NCBI RefSeq assembly: GCF_016904945.1 | Contig: NZ_JADIKF010000040.1 | Span: 1,340,953-1,404,952, forward strand | Direction of reading: 5' to 3' | Source of the DNA: Dyella mobilis | GTDB taxonomy: Bacteria > Pseudomonadota > Gammaproteobacteria > Xanthomonadales > Rhodanobacteraceae | DNA length: 64,000 nucleotides | In this document: positions 34,056 to 42,538 of the stretch, piece after piece | Numbering within the stretch: the stretch's first letter is position 1 | Layout: every line of letters starts with the position of its first letter | Made by a program: the position numbers and the translations under genes | Notes under the pieces: model-generated | Told to the model about the DNA's origin: nothing | Databases searched by the model: none | What the model saw: only the letters and a program-made list of their open reading frames with translations

Positions 34056-35171
34056 TCAGTCGTGCACTTTGCGATTGGCGTGGATCGACATCAGCACGCC
34101 GAAGCCCACCAGCAGCGATACCGCCGATGTGCCGCCGTAGCTGACCATCGGCATCGGCACGCCCACCACCGGCAGCAAGCCGGCCACCATGCCGCCGTTG
34201 ACGAACACGTAGACGAAGAAGCTCATGCCGATCGCGCCGGCGAGCAGGCGCGAGTAGGTATCGCGTGCTTCCATGGCGATCCACAGGCAGCGTCCGATGA
34301 TGAAGGCGTACAGCACCAGGATCGCGCACACGCCGATCAAGCCGAACTCTTCGGAGAACACCGCGAAGATGAAGTCGGTGGTGTGTTCGGGCAGGAAATC
34401 CAGGCGCGATTGTGTGCCCTGCTCGAAGCCCTTGCCGAAGATGCCGCCGGAACCCACGGCAATCTGCGACTGGATGATGTGCCAGCCGTTGCCGAGCGGA
34501 TCCGATTCCGGATTGAGCATGGTGAGAATGCGCTCGCGCTGGTATTGGTGCATGAAATGCCATGCGACCGGCACCATGCCACCCGCTGCAGCAAGTAACA
34601 GACCGATGCGCCACCAGGCCATGCCCGACAGGAACAAGGCGAAGGCGCCGGCCGCCGTGACCAGCAAGGCGGTACCGAGATCCGGCTGCTTGGCGATCAG
34701 CCCCGCCGGAATGGCGATCAGTGCGCCCACCACGGCAATATCTTTCCAGCCCGGCGGCAATTGGCGCGGGTGCAGGTACCAGGCCACCATCATCGGCATG
34801 GTCAGCTTCATCAGCTCCGAAGGCTGGAAGCGCATGATGCCCAGATTGAGCCAGCGATCCGCACCGCGCCCTTCGCCGAGTACGGCCACTACGAGCAACA
34901 GCACGGTGCTGCCGACATACAGCCACGGTGTCCAGTTGCGCAGCGTTGCCGGCGGTATGCGCGACATCAGCAGAATGAGCGCGCCGCCCAGCACGAAGCG
35001 CGCAGCCTGTCCGCCCACCAGCGAAAGGTTGCTGTCGCCGGCGCTGTACAGCGTTACCAGGCCGACACCGCAGAGCAGCATCAATGCGAAGGCCAGCGGC
35101 AGGTCGATGCGCGGACGCGTCAGGTGACGCCGCAGGAAGCGATAAAAGCGCGTACGCCAGGTGTCGATCAT
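34056..35171 (-). CDS. rodA: Rod-shape peptidoglycan polymerase RodA
   Basis: The 371-residue SEDS-family polymerase has about ten membrane helices and the family signatures DSNLSLVGGQ, QPSELMKL, KQPDLGTALL and GLLPVVGVPMPMVSYGGTS. It polymerises glycan strands during elongation together with PBP2 and MreB. The ATG overlaps the mrdA stop (ATGA, 35168-35171). Confidence 0.95.
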   Translation of the reverse strand: MIDTWRTRFYRFLRRHLTRPRIDLPLAFALMLLCGVGLVTLYSAGDSNLSLVGGQAARFVLGGALILLMSRIPPATLRNWTPWLYVGSTVLLLVVAVLGEGRGADRWLNLGIMRFQPSELMKLTMPMMVAWYLHPRQLPPGWKDIAVVGALIAIPAGLIAKQPDLGTALLVTAAGAFALFLSGMAWWRIGLLLAAAGGMVPVAWHFMHQYQRERILTMLNPESDPLGNGWHIIQSQIAVGSGGIFGKGFEQGTQSRLDFLPEHTTDFIFAVFSEEFGLIGVCAILVLYAFIIGRCLWIAMEARDTYSRLLAGAIGMSFFVYVFVNGGMVAGLLPVVGVPMPMVSYGGTSAVSLLVGFGVLMSIHANRKVHD

Positions 35172-37183
35172 TGCGAATCGTCTCCTGAGCTGGAACTGTC
35201 CGTGGCGGGCATGTCGTCCTGCGGCGTGTCTTCCGGCGTCACCGCGCTGCTCGATGCTGCGACAGGGGTATCGGGCGCATCGGCCGATTCCGGCAACGGA
35301 TTGTCCGCCGGCACCGCTCCTCCCTGCGTGGCAAGCCATGCATCGAGGATCTTGCGCGCGATCGGGCCCGCATCCTTGGCGCCCCAGGCACCCGCTTCGA
35401 GCACCACGGCCACCGCGATGCGCGGATCGTCGGCCGGCGCAAACATCTCGAACCACGCACGGTGGCGCGCAGCCAGGTACGCCGTGTTGCGGTTTTCGTT
35501 GTAGGCATCGCTGGTGCGCGAGAAGCGCTCCGCCGTGCCGCTCTTGCCGGCAATGCGATACGGGAAGCCGTCGCCAAGCTTGATGCCGGCGCCGGTGGAG
35601 AACGGATCAGTGCCGTAGATCACCAGCTGCATTCCCTGATTCACCGCCAGCCAGTCTTTCAGGTTCTTGATCACCGAAGGCCCGGTGGGCGGATTGGGCA
35701 GCGGCACCGGCCGCTTGCCGACATCGGCGGTCTCCATCACCACGCGGGGCGCATACGGCACGCCCTTGCCGGCGAACGTTGCCAGTGCGTGCGCCAGCTG
35801 CATCGTGGTTACGTTCCAGTAGCCCTGGCCGATGCCGGCAATGACGGTTTCGCCCGGATACCAGGCCGGATGCTTGGGAGAGCGTTTGGCCTTCCATTCG
35901 CGCGAGGGCAGGATGCCCGACACCTCGCCCGGCAAGTCCACGCCGCTCGGCCGTCCGAAACCGTACGACGCCATGAACTCGCTGATCCGATCGATACCCA
36001 GATCCAGCGCAAGCTTGTAGAAGTAGGTATTGACCGAGTCTTCGATCGCACGGTAGAGATTGACCGTGCCCACGCCGCCCCGCTGGTCGTCGCGATAACC
36101 GCGCGATTGCCCGGGGATGTAGAACACGCCGGTGGAAAGCACCGTGTCCTGCGGCGTGCGCACGCCGTATTCCAGACCAGCCAGGCCCATGAACGGCTTG
36201 ACTGTCGAACCGGGCGGATATGCCGCCTTCAACGCTCGATTGATCAGCGGCTTGTCCGGATCGGTCATCAGCGCCTTGTAGTCAGCCTGGCTGATGCCGT
36301 TGACGAACAGGTTCGGATCGAACTCCGGCACACTGACCAAGGCCAGCACCTGTCCGTTGCGCGGATCGATGGCTACCGCTGCACCCGGCCGGCCCTGGAA
36401 GGCATCCTGCGCCGCCTTTTGCACGCGCGCATCGATGCTCAGGTAAAGGTTCTTGCCCGGCACCGGAGGATCGGTTTTCAGCACGCGCTGGATGCGCCCG
36501 TCGGCGTTCACTTCATCCAGTTCATAGCCCGGCGTGCCGTGCAGCATGTCTTCGTATGAGCGCTCCAGGCCGATGCGCCCGATGTGCGTGGTGCCCTTGT
36601 AGCGGTCCTGGTCCAGATTGACCAGATCATCCGCGTCGATGCGGCTTACGTAGCCCACGACGTGCGCAAACAGCGGCCCGAGCGGATAGTAACGAGTGAG
36701 ATACGGCACCACGTCCACGCCTGGGAAACGCCAGCGGTTGACTGCGAAACGCGCGATATCGTCCTCGGTAAGGCGCATCTTCAAGGGCACGCTGTCGAAC
36801 CGGCGCGACTGCTTGAGCTGCTTGCGAAACGCGTCCAGATCGTCCTGATCCAGCGGCACGACCTTGCCCAGCTGGACCAACATCTGGTTCATGCCCTGCA
36901 CCTGGTCCGGCCGCACTTCCAGTCGAAACGCAGGTACGTTGTCGGCCAGCAACACGCCGTTGCGGTCGTAGATCAAGCCGCGCGCCGGCGGAATGGCACG
37001 CGGCTTCACGCTGTTGTTGACCGAACGCAGCGCGAATTCGTCGTGGTGCAGAACCTGCAGGAACACATAGCGCCCGATCAGCGCTGCCAGCCCCAGCAGA
37101 ATCAACGCAAAACCCGACAACGCGCGGCGGCGGAACAGTTCGCCTTCGCCACGTGTATCTTTGAAACGACGCAGTTTTTTCAT
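35168..37183 (-). CDS. mrdA: Penicillin-binding protein 2 (elongation transpeptidase)
   Basis: The 671-residue protein has one N-terminal membrane anchor (about residues 22-42), a pedestal domain (about 60-240), and a transpeptidase domain with PPGSTVKPF (the SxxK Ser), SVNTYFYKLA, and KSGTAERF. The C-terminal 60 residues are Ser/Asp/Pro-rich and probably disordered. It crosslinks the peptidoglycan made by RodA. It lies 169 bases after mreD, a gap filled by an inverted repeat. Confidence 0.95.
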   Translation of the reverse strand: MKKLRRFKDTRGEGELFRRRALSGFALILLGLAALIGRYVFLQVLHHDEFALRSVNNSVKPRAIPPARGLIYDRNGVLLADNVPAFRLEVRPDQVQGMNQMLVQLGKVVPLDQDDLDAFRKQLKQSRRFDSVPLKMRLTEDDIARFAVNRWRFPGVDVVPYLTRYYPLGPLFAHVVGYVSRIDADDLVNLDQDRYKGTTHIGRIGLERSYEDMLHGTPGYELDEVNADGRIQRVLKTDPPVPGKNLYLSIDARVQKAAQDAFQGRPGAAVAIDPRNGQVLALVSVPEFDPNLFVNGISQADYKALMTDPDKPLINRALKAAYPPGSTVKPFMGLAGLEYGVRTPQDTVLSTGVFYIPGQSRGYRDDQRGGVGTVNLYRAIEDSVNTYFYKLALDLGIDRISEFMASYGFGRPSGVDLPGEVSGILPSREWKAKRSPKHPAWYPGETVIAGIGQGYWNVTTMQLAHALATFAGKGVPYAPRVVMETADVGKRPVPLPNPPTGPSVIKNLKDWLAVNQGMQLVIYGTDPFSTGAGIKLGDGFPYRIAGKSGTAERFSRTSDAYNENRNTAYLAARHRAWFEMFAPADDPRIAVAVVLEAGAWGAKDAGPIARKILDAWLATQGGAVPADNPLPESADAPDTPVAASSSAVTPEDTPQDDMPATDSSSSGDDSQ

Positions 37184-37207
37184 GGGCGACGCTCTCCGCC
37201 GCCGGAA

Positions 37208-37349
37208 ACGGGGAACAGGGAACGGGGAACGTGTGGGTACCCGTTGCCCGTGGACTCAGTCCGAAGCACACGTGCTGCAGCAAGAACGAAGCGACACGCC
37301 GCTGCTCGCGCAACCTGCAGATTCCCCGTTGCCCGTTCCCTGTTCCCCG
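37208..37349. repeat. Long inverted repeat in the mreD-mrdA gap
   Basis: ACGGGGAACAGGGAACGGGG (from 37208) is the reverse complement, with few mismatches, of the arm TTCCCCGTTGCCCGTTCCCT (from 37322) plus GTTCCCCG. The arms span about 22-28 bases with about 90 bases between. It fills most of the 169-base gap. Such GGGAAC-rich palindromes occur between genes in related genomes. Confidence 0.7.
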
Positions 37350-37352
37350 CCT

Positions 37353-37841
37353 TCATTGCACCCTCAACCGCATCCGCAAGTCGTCGAGCAGCAGGAACAG
37401 GAACGGCCACAGCAACGCACTGACAAAGGGCGAGGCCCACCACAACGCCGGCGGGGTAGATTCGCCTGCAAAGGCCCGCACGATCAGCAGCAGGAAACGG
37501 TCGTTGAGCAGCAATGCCAGCACGGCGAGCGTCTGCTGCCACATCGGAAAGAAACGCAGGCGCGAGCGGAAGCGCAACGCAATGAAGGCCAATACGCACA
37601 GGCGCAGCGCCTGCTCGCCCAGCAAGACGCCGTTGAACATATCTGCGCATACGCCCAGCACGAAGGCCAGGCCCAGGGTTACACGCTGCTCGCCCGACTC
37701 CATCGTCCAATACAGCAGCACCAGGGCCGGCCAGTAGGGCTTGAACGGATCGAGTACGCGCGGCAGCGGAATCAGCATCAGCACCAACGATGCCACCAGG
37801 GTGCCGACAAACCACCAGAAGGAGAATCGCTGACGGCTCAC
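37353..37841 (-). CDS. mreD: Rod shape-determining protein MreD
   Basis: The 162-residue protein has five to six membrane helices and matches MreD: PYWPALVLLYWTM, RVTLGLAFVLGVCADMFNGV and GEQALRLCVLAF. It is an inner-membrane part of the elongasome. Its ATG overlaps the mreC stop by 4 bases (37838-37841). Confidence 0.92.
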   Translation of the reverse strand: MSRQRFSFWWFVGTLVASLVLMLIPLPRVLDPFKPYWPALVLLYWTMESGEQRVTLGLAFVLGVCADMFNGVLLGEQALRLCVLAFIALRFRSRLRFFPMWQQTLAVLALLLNDRFLLLIVRAFAGESTPPALWWASPFVSALLWPFLFLLLDDLRMRLRVQ

Positions 37842-38842
37842 GTTTGCGGCACTCCAGCCGGCGTGGATGCGGAATGCGCCGGTGCCGGCTTGACCAGGAT
37901 GGCCGGCCGCGGCAACGCCGCCGTACTTGCCGGCGCAGGAACTGGCGCCTCGTCGGACGGAGGCCCCGCGGGCGATGGCGGCGGCGGCGGACCGGCCGGC
38001 TCGGCCAGGTCGTGCAGCACCAGCACTTCGTCGCTGCGATCCAGGTCGGCACTGGGATTGGCGTGCGCCTCCAGGAACATGCCGCTGGCTGCCGGCGCCA
38101 CGGCGCTGATTTCGCCGACCGGAAAACCTTCGGGGAAGCGCCCGCCAAGACCAGAAGTGAGCAGTTTGTCGCCAGCCCGGACGTCGGCGGCCATCGGAAT
38201 GGTCGGCAACGTGAGCTGCTCGCCATTGCGAGAACCGTAGGCAATGGTGCGCAAGCCGGTGCGCTCGACCATCACCGGCAAGGCGTGATCCGGATCGGTC
38301 ACCAGCATCACCGAGGCGGAATTGGGCAGGACATCGATGATCTGACCCATCACGCCGTGCGCGTCGATCACCGGCTGGCCGGTCTTGATGCCGTCGCGCG
38401 CGCCGAGATTGATCATCATGCGATGGCGGAACGCCCCCATGTCCACGCCGATCACCCGCGCGAGCTGCACGTGGAGCTCAAGACTGTGCTGGGTATCCAG
38501 CAGTTCCTTCAGGCGTTGGTTCTGCTGCGCCACGGCCGCCATGCGGTTGAGCTTGGCATTGGCCAGCAGCAGATCTTCGCGCAGGCGCTGATTCTGCTCG
38601 GTAAGCATGCGGCGATCGGCGAAAGCCACGCCGAGTTCATGCGCGCCGTCAGCCGGCAGGCTCACCAGGCGGTAAACCGGTTCCACCACGATCGCCGTGG
38701 CGTAGCGCATGCGCCACAACCAGCCGTTGCGGTGATCGAGCACCATCAACACCATCGCCATGGCGAGATAAAAGATCAGCCGCAGCGTGCCGGCAGCGGT
38801 ACCGGCGAACAGCGGCGAGGATTCCTCGCGCGTCAGCGGCAT
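37838..38842 (-). CDS. mreC: Rod shape-determining protein MreC
   Basis: The 334-residue protein has an N-terminal membrane helix (about residues 20-37), a coiled coil (about 75-115), and the periplasmic beta-domain with the pattern ARVIGVDMGAFRHRMMINLG, DGIKTGQPVIDAHGVMGQ and LLTSGLGGRFPEGFPVG. The last 65 residues are Pro/Ala-rich. It links MreB to PBP2. It is 203 bases downstream of mreB, across two repeat copies. Confidence 0.93.
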   Translation of the reverse strand: MPLTREESSPLFAGTAAGTLRLIFYLAMAMVLMVLDHRNGWLWRMRYATAIVVEPVYRLVSLPADGAHELGVAFADRRMLTEQNQRLREDLLLANAKLNRMAAVAQQNQRLKELLDTQHSLELHVQLARVIGVDMGAFRHRMMINLGARDGIKTGQPVIDAHGVMGQIIDVLPNSASVMLVTDPDHALPVMVERTGLRTIAYGSRNGEQLTLPTIPMAADVRAGDKLLTSGLGGRFPEGFPVGEISAVAPAASGMFLEAHANPSADLDRSDEVLVLHDLAEPAGPPPPPSPAGPPSDEAPVPAPASTAALPRPAILVKPAPAHSASTPAGVPQT

Positions 38843-38873
38843 CGGGAGCGTCCATCCATGCCCGCATTCAACA

Positions 38874-38909
38874 CCATCTCCCCGGCAGGGAGAAGGTTGC
38901 GATGAGGGA
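38874..38909. repeat. Dispersed extragenic palindrome, copy 4
   Basis: CCATCTCCCCGGCAGGGAGA then AGGTTGCGATGAGGGA resembles the copies at 15664 and 30194. It lies in the mreB-mreC gap. Confidence 0.55.
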
Positions 38910-38980
38910 ACAATCTCGCGAGAGACTTCACGGCGGGTGCCTTTTTAGATGCGCTTCGAATCGGCATGGACGCAAGCCTT

Positions 38981-39025
38981 GGCCCCTCACCCTACCCTCT
39001 CCCCGGCGGAGAGAGGGGCTATGAG
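38981..39025. repeat. Dispersed extragenic palindrome, copy 5
   Basis: GGCCCCTCACCCTACCCTCT followed by CCCCGGCGGAGAGAGGGG is nearly identical in its first 30 bases to copy 1 at 15664. It lies just downstream of mreB. Confidence 0.7.
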
Positions 39026-39042
39026 TCCTCGCTGGCGAGGAC
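39025..39042 (-). terminator. Short hairpin after mreB
   Basis: GTCCTCGC (39025-39032) pairs perfectly with GCGAGGAC (39035-39042), starting four bases after the mreB stop. There is no T run. With the adjoining repeat it may lower read-through from mreB into mreC. Confidence 0.4.
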
Positions 39043-39045
39043 GGT

Positions 39046-40092
39046 TTATTCGGGTGCGAAGAAATCGCTGCCGTGCTGGTCGATCAGTTCCAGCGCCTTG
39101 CCGCCGCCGCGCGCCACGCAGGTCAGCGGATCGTCTGCCACCTGCACGTGCAGGCCGGTTTCTTCGGAAAGCAGGCGATCCAGGTCGCGCAGCAGGGCAC
39201 CGCCGCCGGTGAGCACGATGCCGCGCTCGGCCACGTCGGAGCACAGCTCGGGCGGGGTCTGCTCCAGCGCCGCCTTTACAGCGGCCACGATGCCGGCGAG
39301 CGGTTCGTGCAGGGCTTCGAGAATTTCGTTGGAGTTGACCGTGAACATGCGCGGCACGCCCTCAGCCAGATTGCGGCCGGAGATCTCGATCTCACGAACC
39401 TGGCTCTGCGGGAAGGCACAGCCGATTTCCAGCTTGATGCGCTCGGCAGTCGACTCGCCGATCAGGGTGCCGTGGTTGCGGCGCACGTAGTTGATAATGG
39501 CCTCGTCGAAGCGGTCGCCGCCCACGCGCACCGACTGCGAGTAGACGATGCCGTTGAGCGAGATCACCGCCACTTCGGAGGTGCCGCCGCCGATATCCAG
39601 CACCATCGAGCCACGCGCCTCGTGCACCGGGATGCCGGCGCCGATCGCGGCTGCCATCGGCTCCTCGATCAGGAACACGTCGCGGGCACCGGCACCTTCG
39701 GCCGATTCCTTGATCGCACGGCGCTCCACCTGGGTGGAGCCGCAGGGCACGCAGACCAGTACGCGGGGGCTCGGGCGCAGCAGTCGCGAGCGATGCACCT
39801 GGCGGATGAAGTGCTGCAGCATGGCCTCGGTCATGGTGAAGTCGGCGATCACGCCGTCCTTCATCGGGCGCACCGTGGCGATATTGCCAGGGGTACGGCC
39901 GAGCATGCGCTTGGCGTCGCCGCCCACGGCAGCCACGGTGCGGGGGCCGCCCGGGCCGCGATCCTGGCGAATGGCCACGACGGAAGGCTCGTTCAGGACA
40001 ATGCCCTGACCCCTCACATAAATAAGCGTATTGGCCGTGCCAAGGTCGATGGATACATCGTTCGAAAACATCCCGCGAAACTTCTTGAACAT
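39046..40092 (-). CDS. mreB: Rod shape-determining actin homologue MreB
   Basis: The 348-residue protein has the actin-fold nucleotide-binding motifs SIDLGTANTLIYV (phosphate 1), VLDIGGGTSEVAV (phosphate 2) and IVLTGGGALLRDLD (adenosine), plus an N-terminal amphipathic stretch MFKKFRGMF for membrane contact. It forms filaments that steer wall synthesis. It heads the leftward morphogenesis block and is divergent from the PfkB kinase gene. Confidence 0.97.
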   Translation of the reverse strand: MFKKFRGMFSNDVSIDLGTANTLIYVRGQGIVLNEPSVVAIRQDRGPGGPRTVAAVGGDAKRMLGRTPGNIATVRPMKDGVIADFTMTEAMLQHFIRQVHRSRLLRPSPRVLVCVPCGSTQVERRAIKESAEGAGARDVFLIEEPMAAAIGAGIPVHEARGSMVLDIGGGTSEVAVISLNGIVYSQSVRVGGDRFDEAIINYVRRNHGTLIGESTAERIKLEIGCAFPQSQVREIEISGRNLAEGVPRMFTVNSNEILEALHEPLAGIVAAVKAALEQTPPELCSDVAERGIVLTGGGALLRDLDRLLSEETGLHVQVADDPLTCVARGGGKALELIDQHGSDFFAPE

Positions 40093-40409
40093 GGGTCCGC
40101 CGCGTGTCGACTCTGGCTAAAAAGTAAGCGCGCCAGTCTAGTCAGCAAACCCCTTGTCCGCAAGGATATTCTCGTTAAGAAAGGCTTGTTTTCGCTGAAG
40201 AACGAGGATCGAAGAAGGGGAAAAGGGGCCGGTCAGGCGAATGCCAGATTTACGCCTCCTCCCTGCCTTTCGGGGCCAACAGAGCGCGCCGCACCACCCG
40301 GAACGACGGCCCGCCGGTTTCCCGTTTCACGCGCTTCAAGCTACGATGATGTGTTTGCCGCCTTCAGGCTGAAGGCCATACCAGTTAACCATCGGGGATC
40401 GCCACACCC
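40093..40409. other. Intergenic region between mreB and the PfkB kinase
   Basis: 317 bases with divergent promoters. A candidate mreB promoter is listed separately. No gene, repeat of the dispersed family or RNA element was recognised in the rest. Confidence 0.5.
40135..40163 (-). promoter_or_regulatory. Candidate sigma-70-type promoter for mreB
   Basis: On the minus strand TTGCGG and TAGACT are separated by exactly 17 bases, 43 bases or more upstream of the mreB ATG, which would give a short leader of about 35 bases. The -35 box matches only three of six consensus bases, so this is tentative. Confidence 0.35.
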
Positions 40410-41345
40410 ATGTCTGCCGTCATCTGCGGATCGTTTGCCTACGACACCATCATGGTGTTCCAGGACCAGTTCAAGAACCACATCATTCCGGACCAGGTGC
40501 ACATCCTGAACGTGTCGTTCCTGGTGCCGCGGATGCGCCGCGAATTCGGCGGCTGCGCCGGCAACATCGCCTACAACCTCAAGCTGCTCGGCGGCGATCC
40601 GCTGCCAGTGGCCGCGGTGGGCCAGGACTTCGCGCCTTATCGCGAACACCTGGAAAAATGCGGCATCCGCATGGACGGCATCCGCGTGTTCGAGGACCAG
40701 TTCACGCCGCAGTGCTTCATCACCACGGACCTGGACAACAACCAGATCACCGCCTTCCATCCGGGCGCGATGTCCAGCGCCCACGAAAACCACGTGCGCA
40801 GTATCCCGCACATCAGCTTCGGCATAGTCGCCCCCGACGGGCGCGAGGCGATGCTGCAACACGTCGATGAATTCGCGGCGCGCGGCACACCCTTCATCTT
40901 CGATCCGGGCCAGGCCATGCCGCTGTTCAACGGCGAAGAATTCCGGGCGATGATCGAAAAATCCACCTACGTGATCGTCAACGACTACGAGTCGCAGTTG
41001 CTGCAGCAGCGCACCGGATGGAGCGCCGCGGACATCGCTTCGCGCGTGAAGGCCTATATCGTGACCCTCGGCCCGCGCGGCTCGCTGATCCACGCCGAAG
41101 GCACCACGCACGAGATTCCGCCGGCGCGCGAGCGCCAAGTGGTCGATCCCACCGGTTGCGGCGACGCTTACCGCGCCGGCCTGATCTTCGGCATCATGAA
41201 AGGCCTGGACTGGCCCACGACCGGCCGCATGGCGTCGTTGATGGGCGCACTGAAGGTCGAGCACCCCGGCACGCAGAACCAGCACTTCAACTACGAAGAA
41301 TTCGCGGCCGAGTTCAAGACTCAGTTCGGCTACGCGCTGGCCTGA
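40410..41345 (+). CDS. PfkB-family carbohydrate/nucleoside kinase
   Basis: The 311-residue kinase has the PfkB signatures FGGCAGNIAYNLKLLGG near the N-terminus and VVDPTGCGDAYRAGLIFG near the C-terminus, where Asp in GCGDA is the catalytic base. The N-terminal start ICGSFAYDTIM is close to adenosine-kinase-like or fructokinase-like members. The substrate cannot be assigned. It is followed 22 bases later by the DUF1304 gene. Confidence 0.88.
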   Translation: MSAVICGSFAYDTIMVFQDQFKNHIIPDQVHILNVSFLVPRMRREFGGCAGNIAYNLKLLGGDPLPVAAVGQDFAPYREHLEKCGIRMDGIRVFEDQFTPQCFITTDLDNNQITAFHPGAMSSAHENHVRSIPHISFGIVAPDGREAMLQHVDEFAARGTPFIFDPGQAMPLFNGEEFRAMIEKSTYVIVNDYESQLLQQRTGWSAADIASRVKAYIVTLGPRGSLIHAEGTTHEIPPARERQVVDPTGCGDAYRAGLIFGIMKGLDWPTTGRMASLMGALKVEHPGTQNQHFNYEEFAAEFKTQFGYALA

Positions 41346-41367
41346 GCTGCGCACAAGGGAGAGCAGC

Positions 41368-41727
41368 ATGTCCACCCTCGCCGGCATCGTGGTCACGATC
41401 ATCGCATTGATGCACGTGTGGTTCCTCGCCCTGGAAATGCTGCTGTGGGACAAGCCCGCCGGCCTGCGCGCCTTCGGCATCACGCCCGAATACGCCGCGC
41501 AGACCAAGGTTCTGGCCGGCAACCAGGGGCTCTATAACGGGTTCCTGGCCGCCGGCCTGTTCTGGGGACTGCTGCTCGGCGGCAGCGAGGGCACGCATCT
41601 GAAGCTGTTTTTCCTTGGCTGCGTGCTGCTGGCCGGCCTGTACGGCGGCTTCACGGCCACGCGCAAAGTGTTTTGGGTGCAGGCCCTGCCGGCCGCCATC
41701 GGCATGGCGCTGGTAGTGCTGAGCTGA
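41368..41727 (+). CDS. DUF1304 inner-membrane protein
   Basis: The 119-residue protein has four membrane helices and fits DUF1304: ALMHVWFLALEMLLWDKP, LAGNQGLYNGFLAAGL and a glycine-rich third helix. The function is unknown. GGGAGAG lies a few bases before the ATG, close behind the kinase gene. Confidence 0.85.
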   Translation: MSTLAGIVVTIIALMHVWFLALEMLLWDKPAGLRAFGITPEYAAQTKVLAGNQGLYNGFLAAGLFWGLLLGGSEGTHLKLFFLGCVLLAGLYGGFTATRKVFWVQALPAAIGMALVVLS

Positions 41728-41752
41728 CCCGTATTGCGGAACGGCCCGTGTC

Positions 41753-42424
41753 ATGAACGATCGAGATCGCGAAGCTGTCGGACCGGCGTTTGATCCGTCG
41801 CACATGCTGCATGCGCGCTCCCGGAGCTGGGCGGCCCTGCACGGCATCCGCGAGCGCATGCGCCCCGGCATCAGCGAAGACGAAGCCAGGGCCGAGGCCG
41901 CCGACGTATTCGCCGCACTGGGCATGGAGCGCCTGTGGCATCCGGTGCTCATCCGTATCGGCCCCAATACCACCAAAACCTACCGGGAGCGCTCGATTCC
42001 CGGCGTGCGCCTGGGCGAAAACGACATTTACTTCATCGACCTGGGGCTGGTTTTCGATGGCCACGAGGGCGACGTAGGCGAAACCTTCACCATCGGCCAT
42101 GCCCCGGAACAGGCCGCCTGCGCCCAGGCGGCGCGCGATCTCTACCGGGACGTGGCCGCAAAATGGCGAAATGAAGGTTTGAGCGGCCACAACCTGTATA
42201 ATTATGCGGATGAGCGCGCCGAAGCGATGGGCTGGCGTTTCAACCACGCCACCAAAGGCCATCGCGTCAGCGATTTTCCGCACTCGGTACACAAGGGCGG
42301 CGATCTGGGTGATTTCGAGCACGAGCCTGGTGAAGGCCTGTGGATCCTGGAAATCCAGATTGCTCACCCGACCCGGCCGTTCGGCGCTTTCTACGAGGAC
42401 CTGTTGACCGACGCAGCCTCCTGA
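41753..42424 (+). CDS. M24-family metallopeptidase-like protein
   Basis: The 223-residue product has the pita-bread fold of methionine aminopeptidase/creatinase without an N-terminal creatinase domain. Likely metal ligands are Asp in YFIDLGLVFDGHEGDVG (two Asp), His in FPHSVHKGG, and Glu in GLWILEIQIAHP. It may be an aminopeptidase or an X-Pro-type hydrolase. It ends 114 bases before fusA and is probably its own unit or shares the transcript with the kinase and DUF1304. Confidence 0.8.
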   Translation: MNDRDREAVGPAFDPSHMLHARSRSWAALHGIRERMRPGISEDEARAEAADVFAALGMERLWHPVLIRIGPNTTKTYRERSIPGVRLGENDIYFIDLGLVFDGHEGDVGETFTIGHAPEQAACAQAARDLYRDVAAKWRNEGLSGHNLYNYADERAEAMGWRFNHATKGHRVSDFPHSVHKGGDLGDFEHEPGEGLWILEIQIAHPTRPFGAFYEDLLTDAAS

Positions 42425-42538
42425 GGAAGCCCAAGGCACTCGGAAACGCCGGATACACAATGAAAACGTACGCTGCGGGCAGTGCTGAAGTGTCCGCCCC
42501 GCTTTGCCCAACGACTTTTACTTACGGAACCTAAGACT

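Noticed and set aside
42482..42538. Upstream in-frame start for fusA at 42482
   Set aside because: The 19 extra residues are not found in EF-G proteins; the GTG at 42539 starts the conserved sequence.
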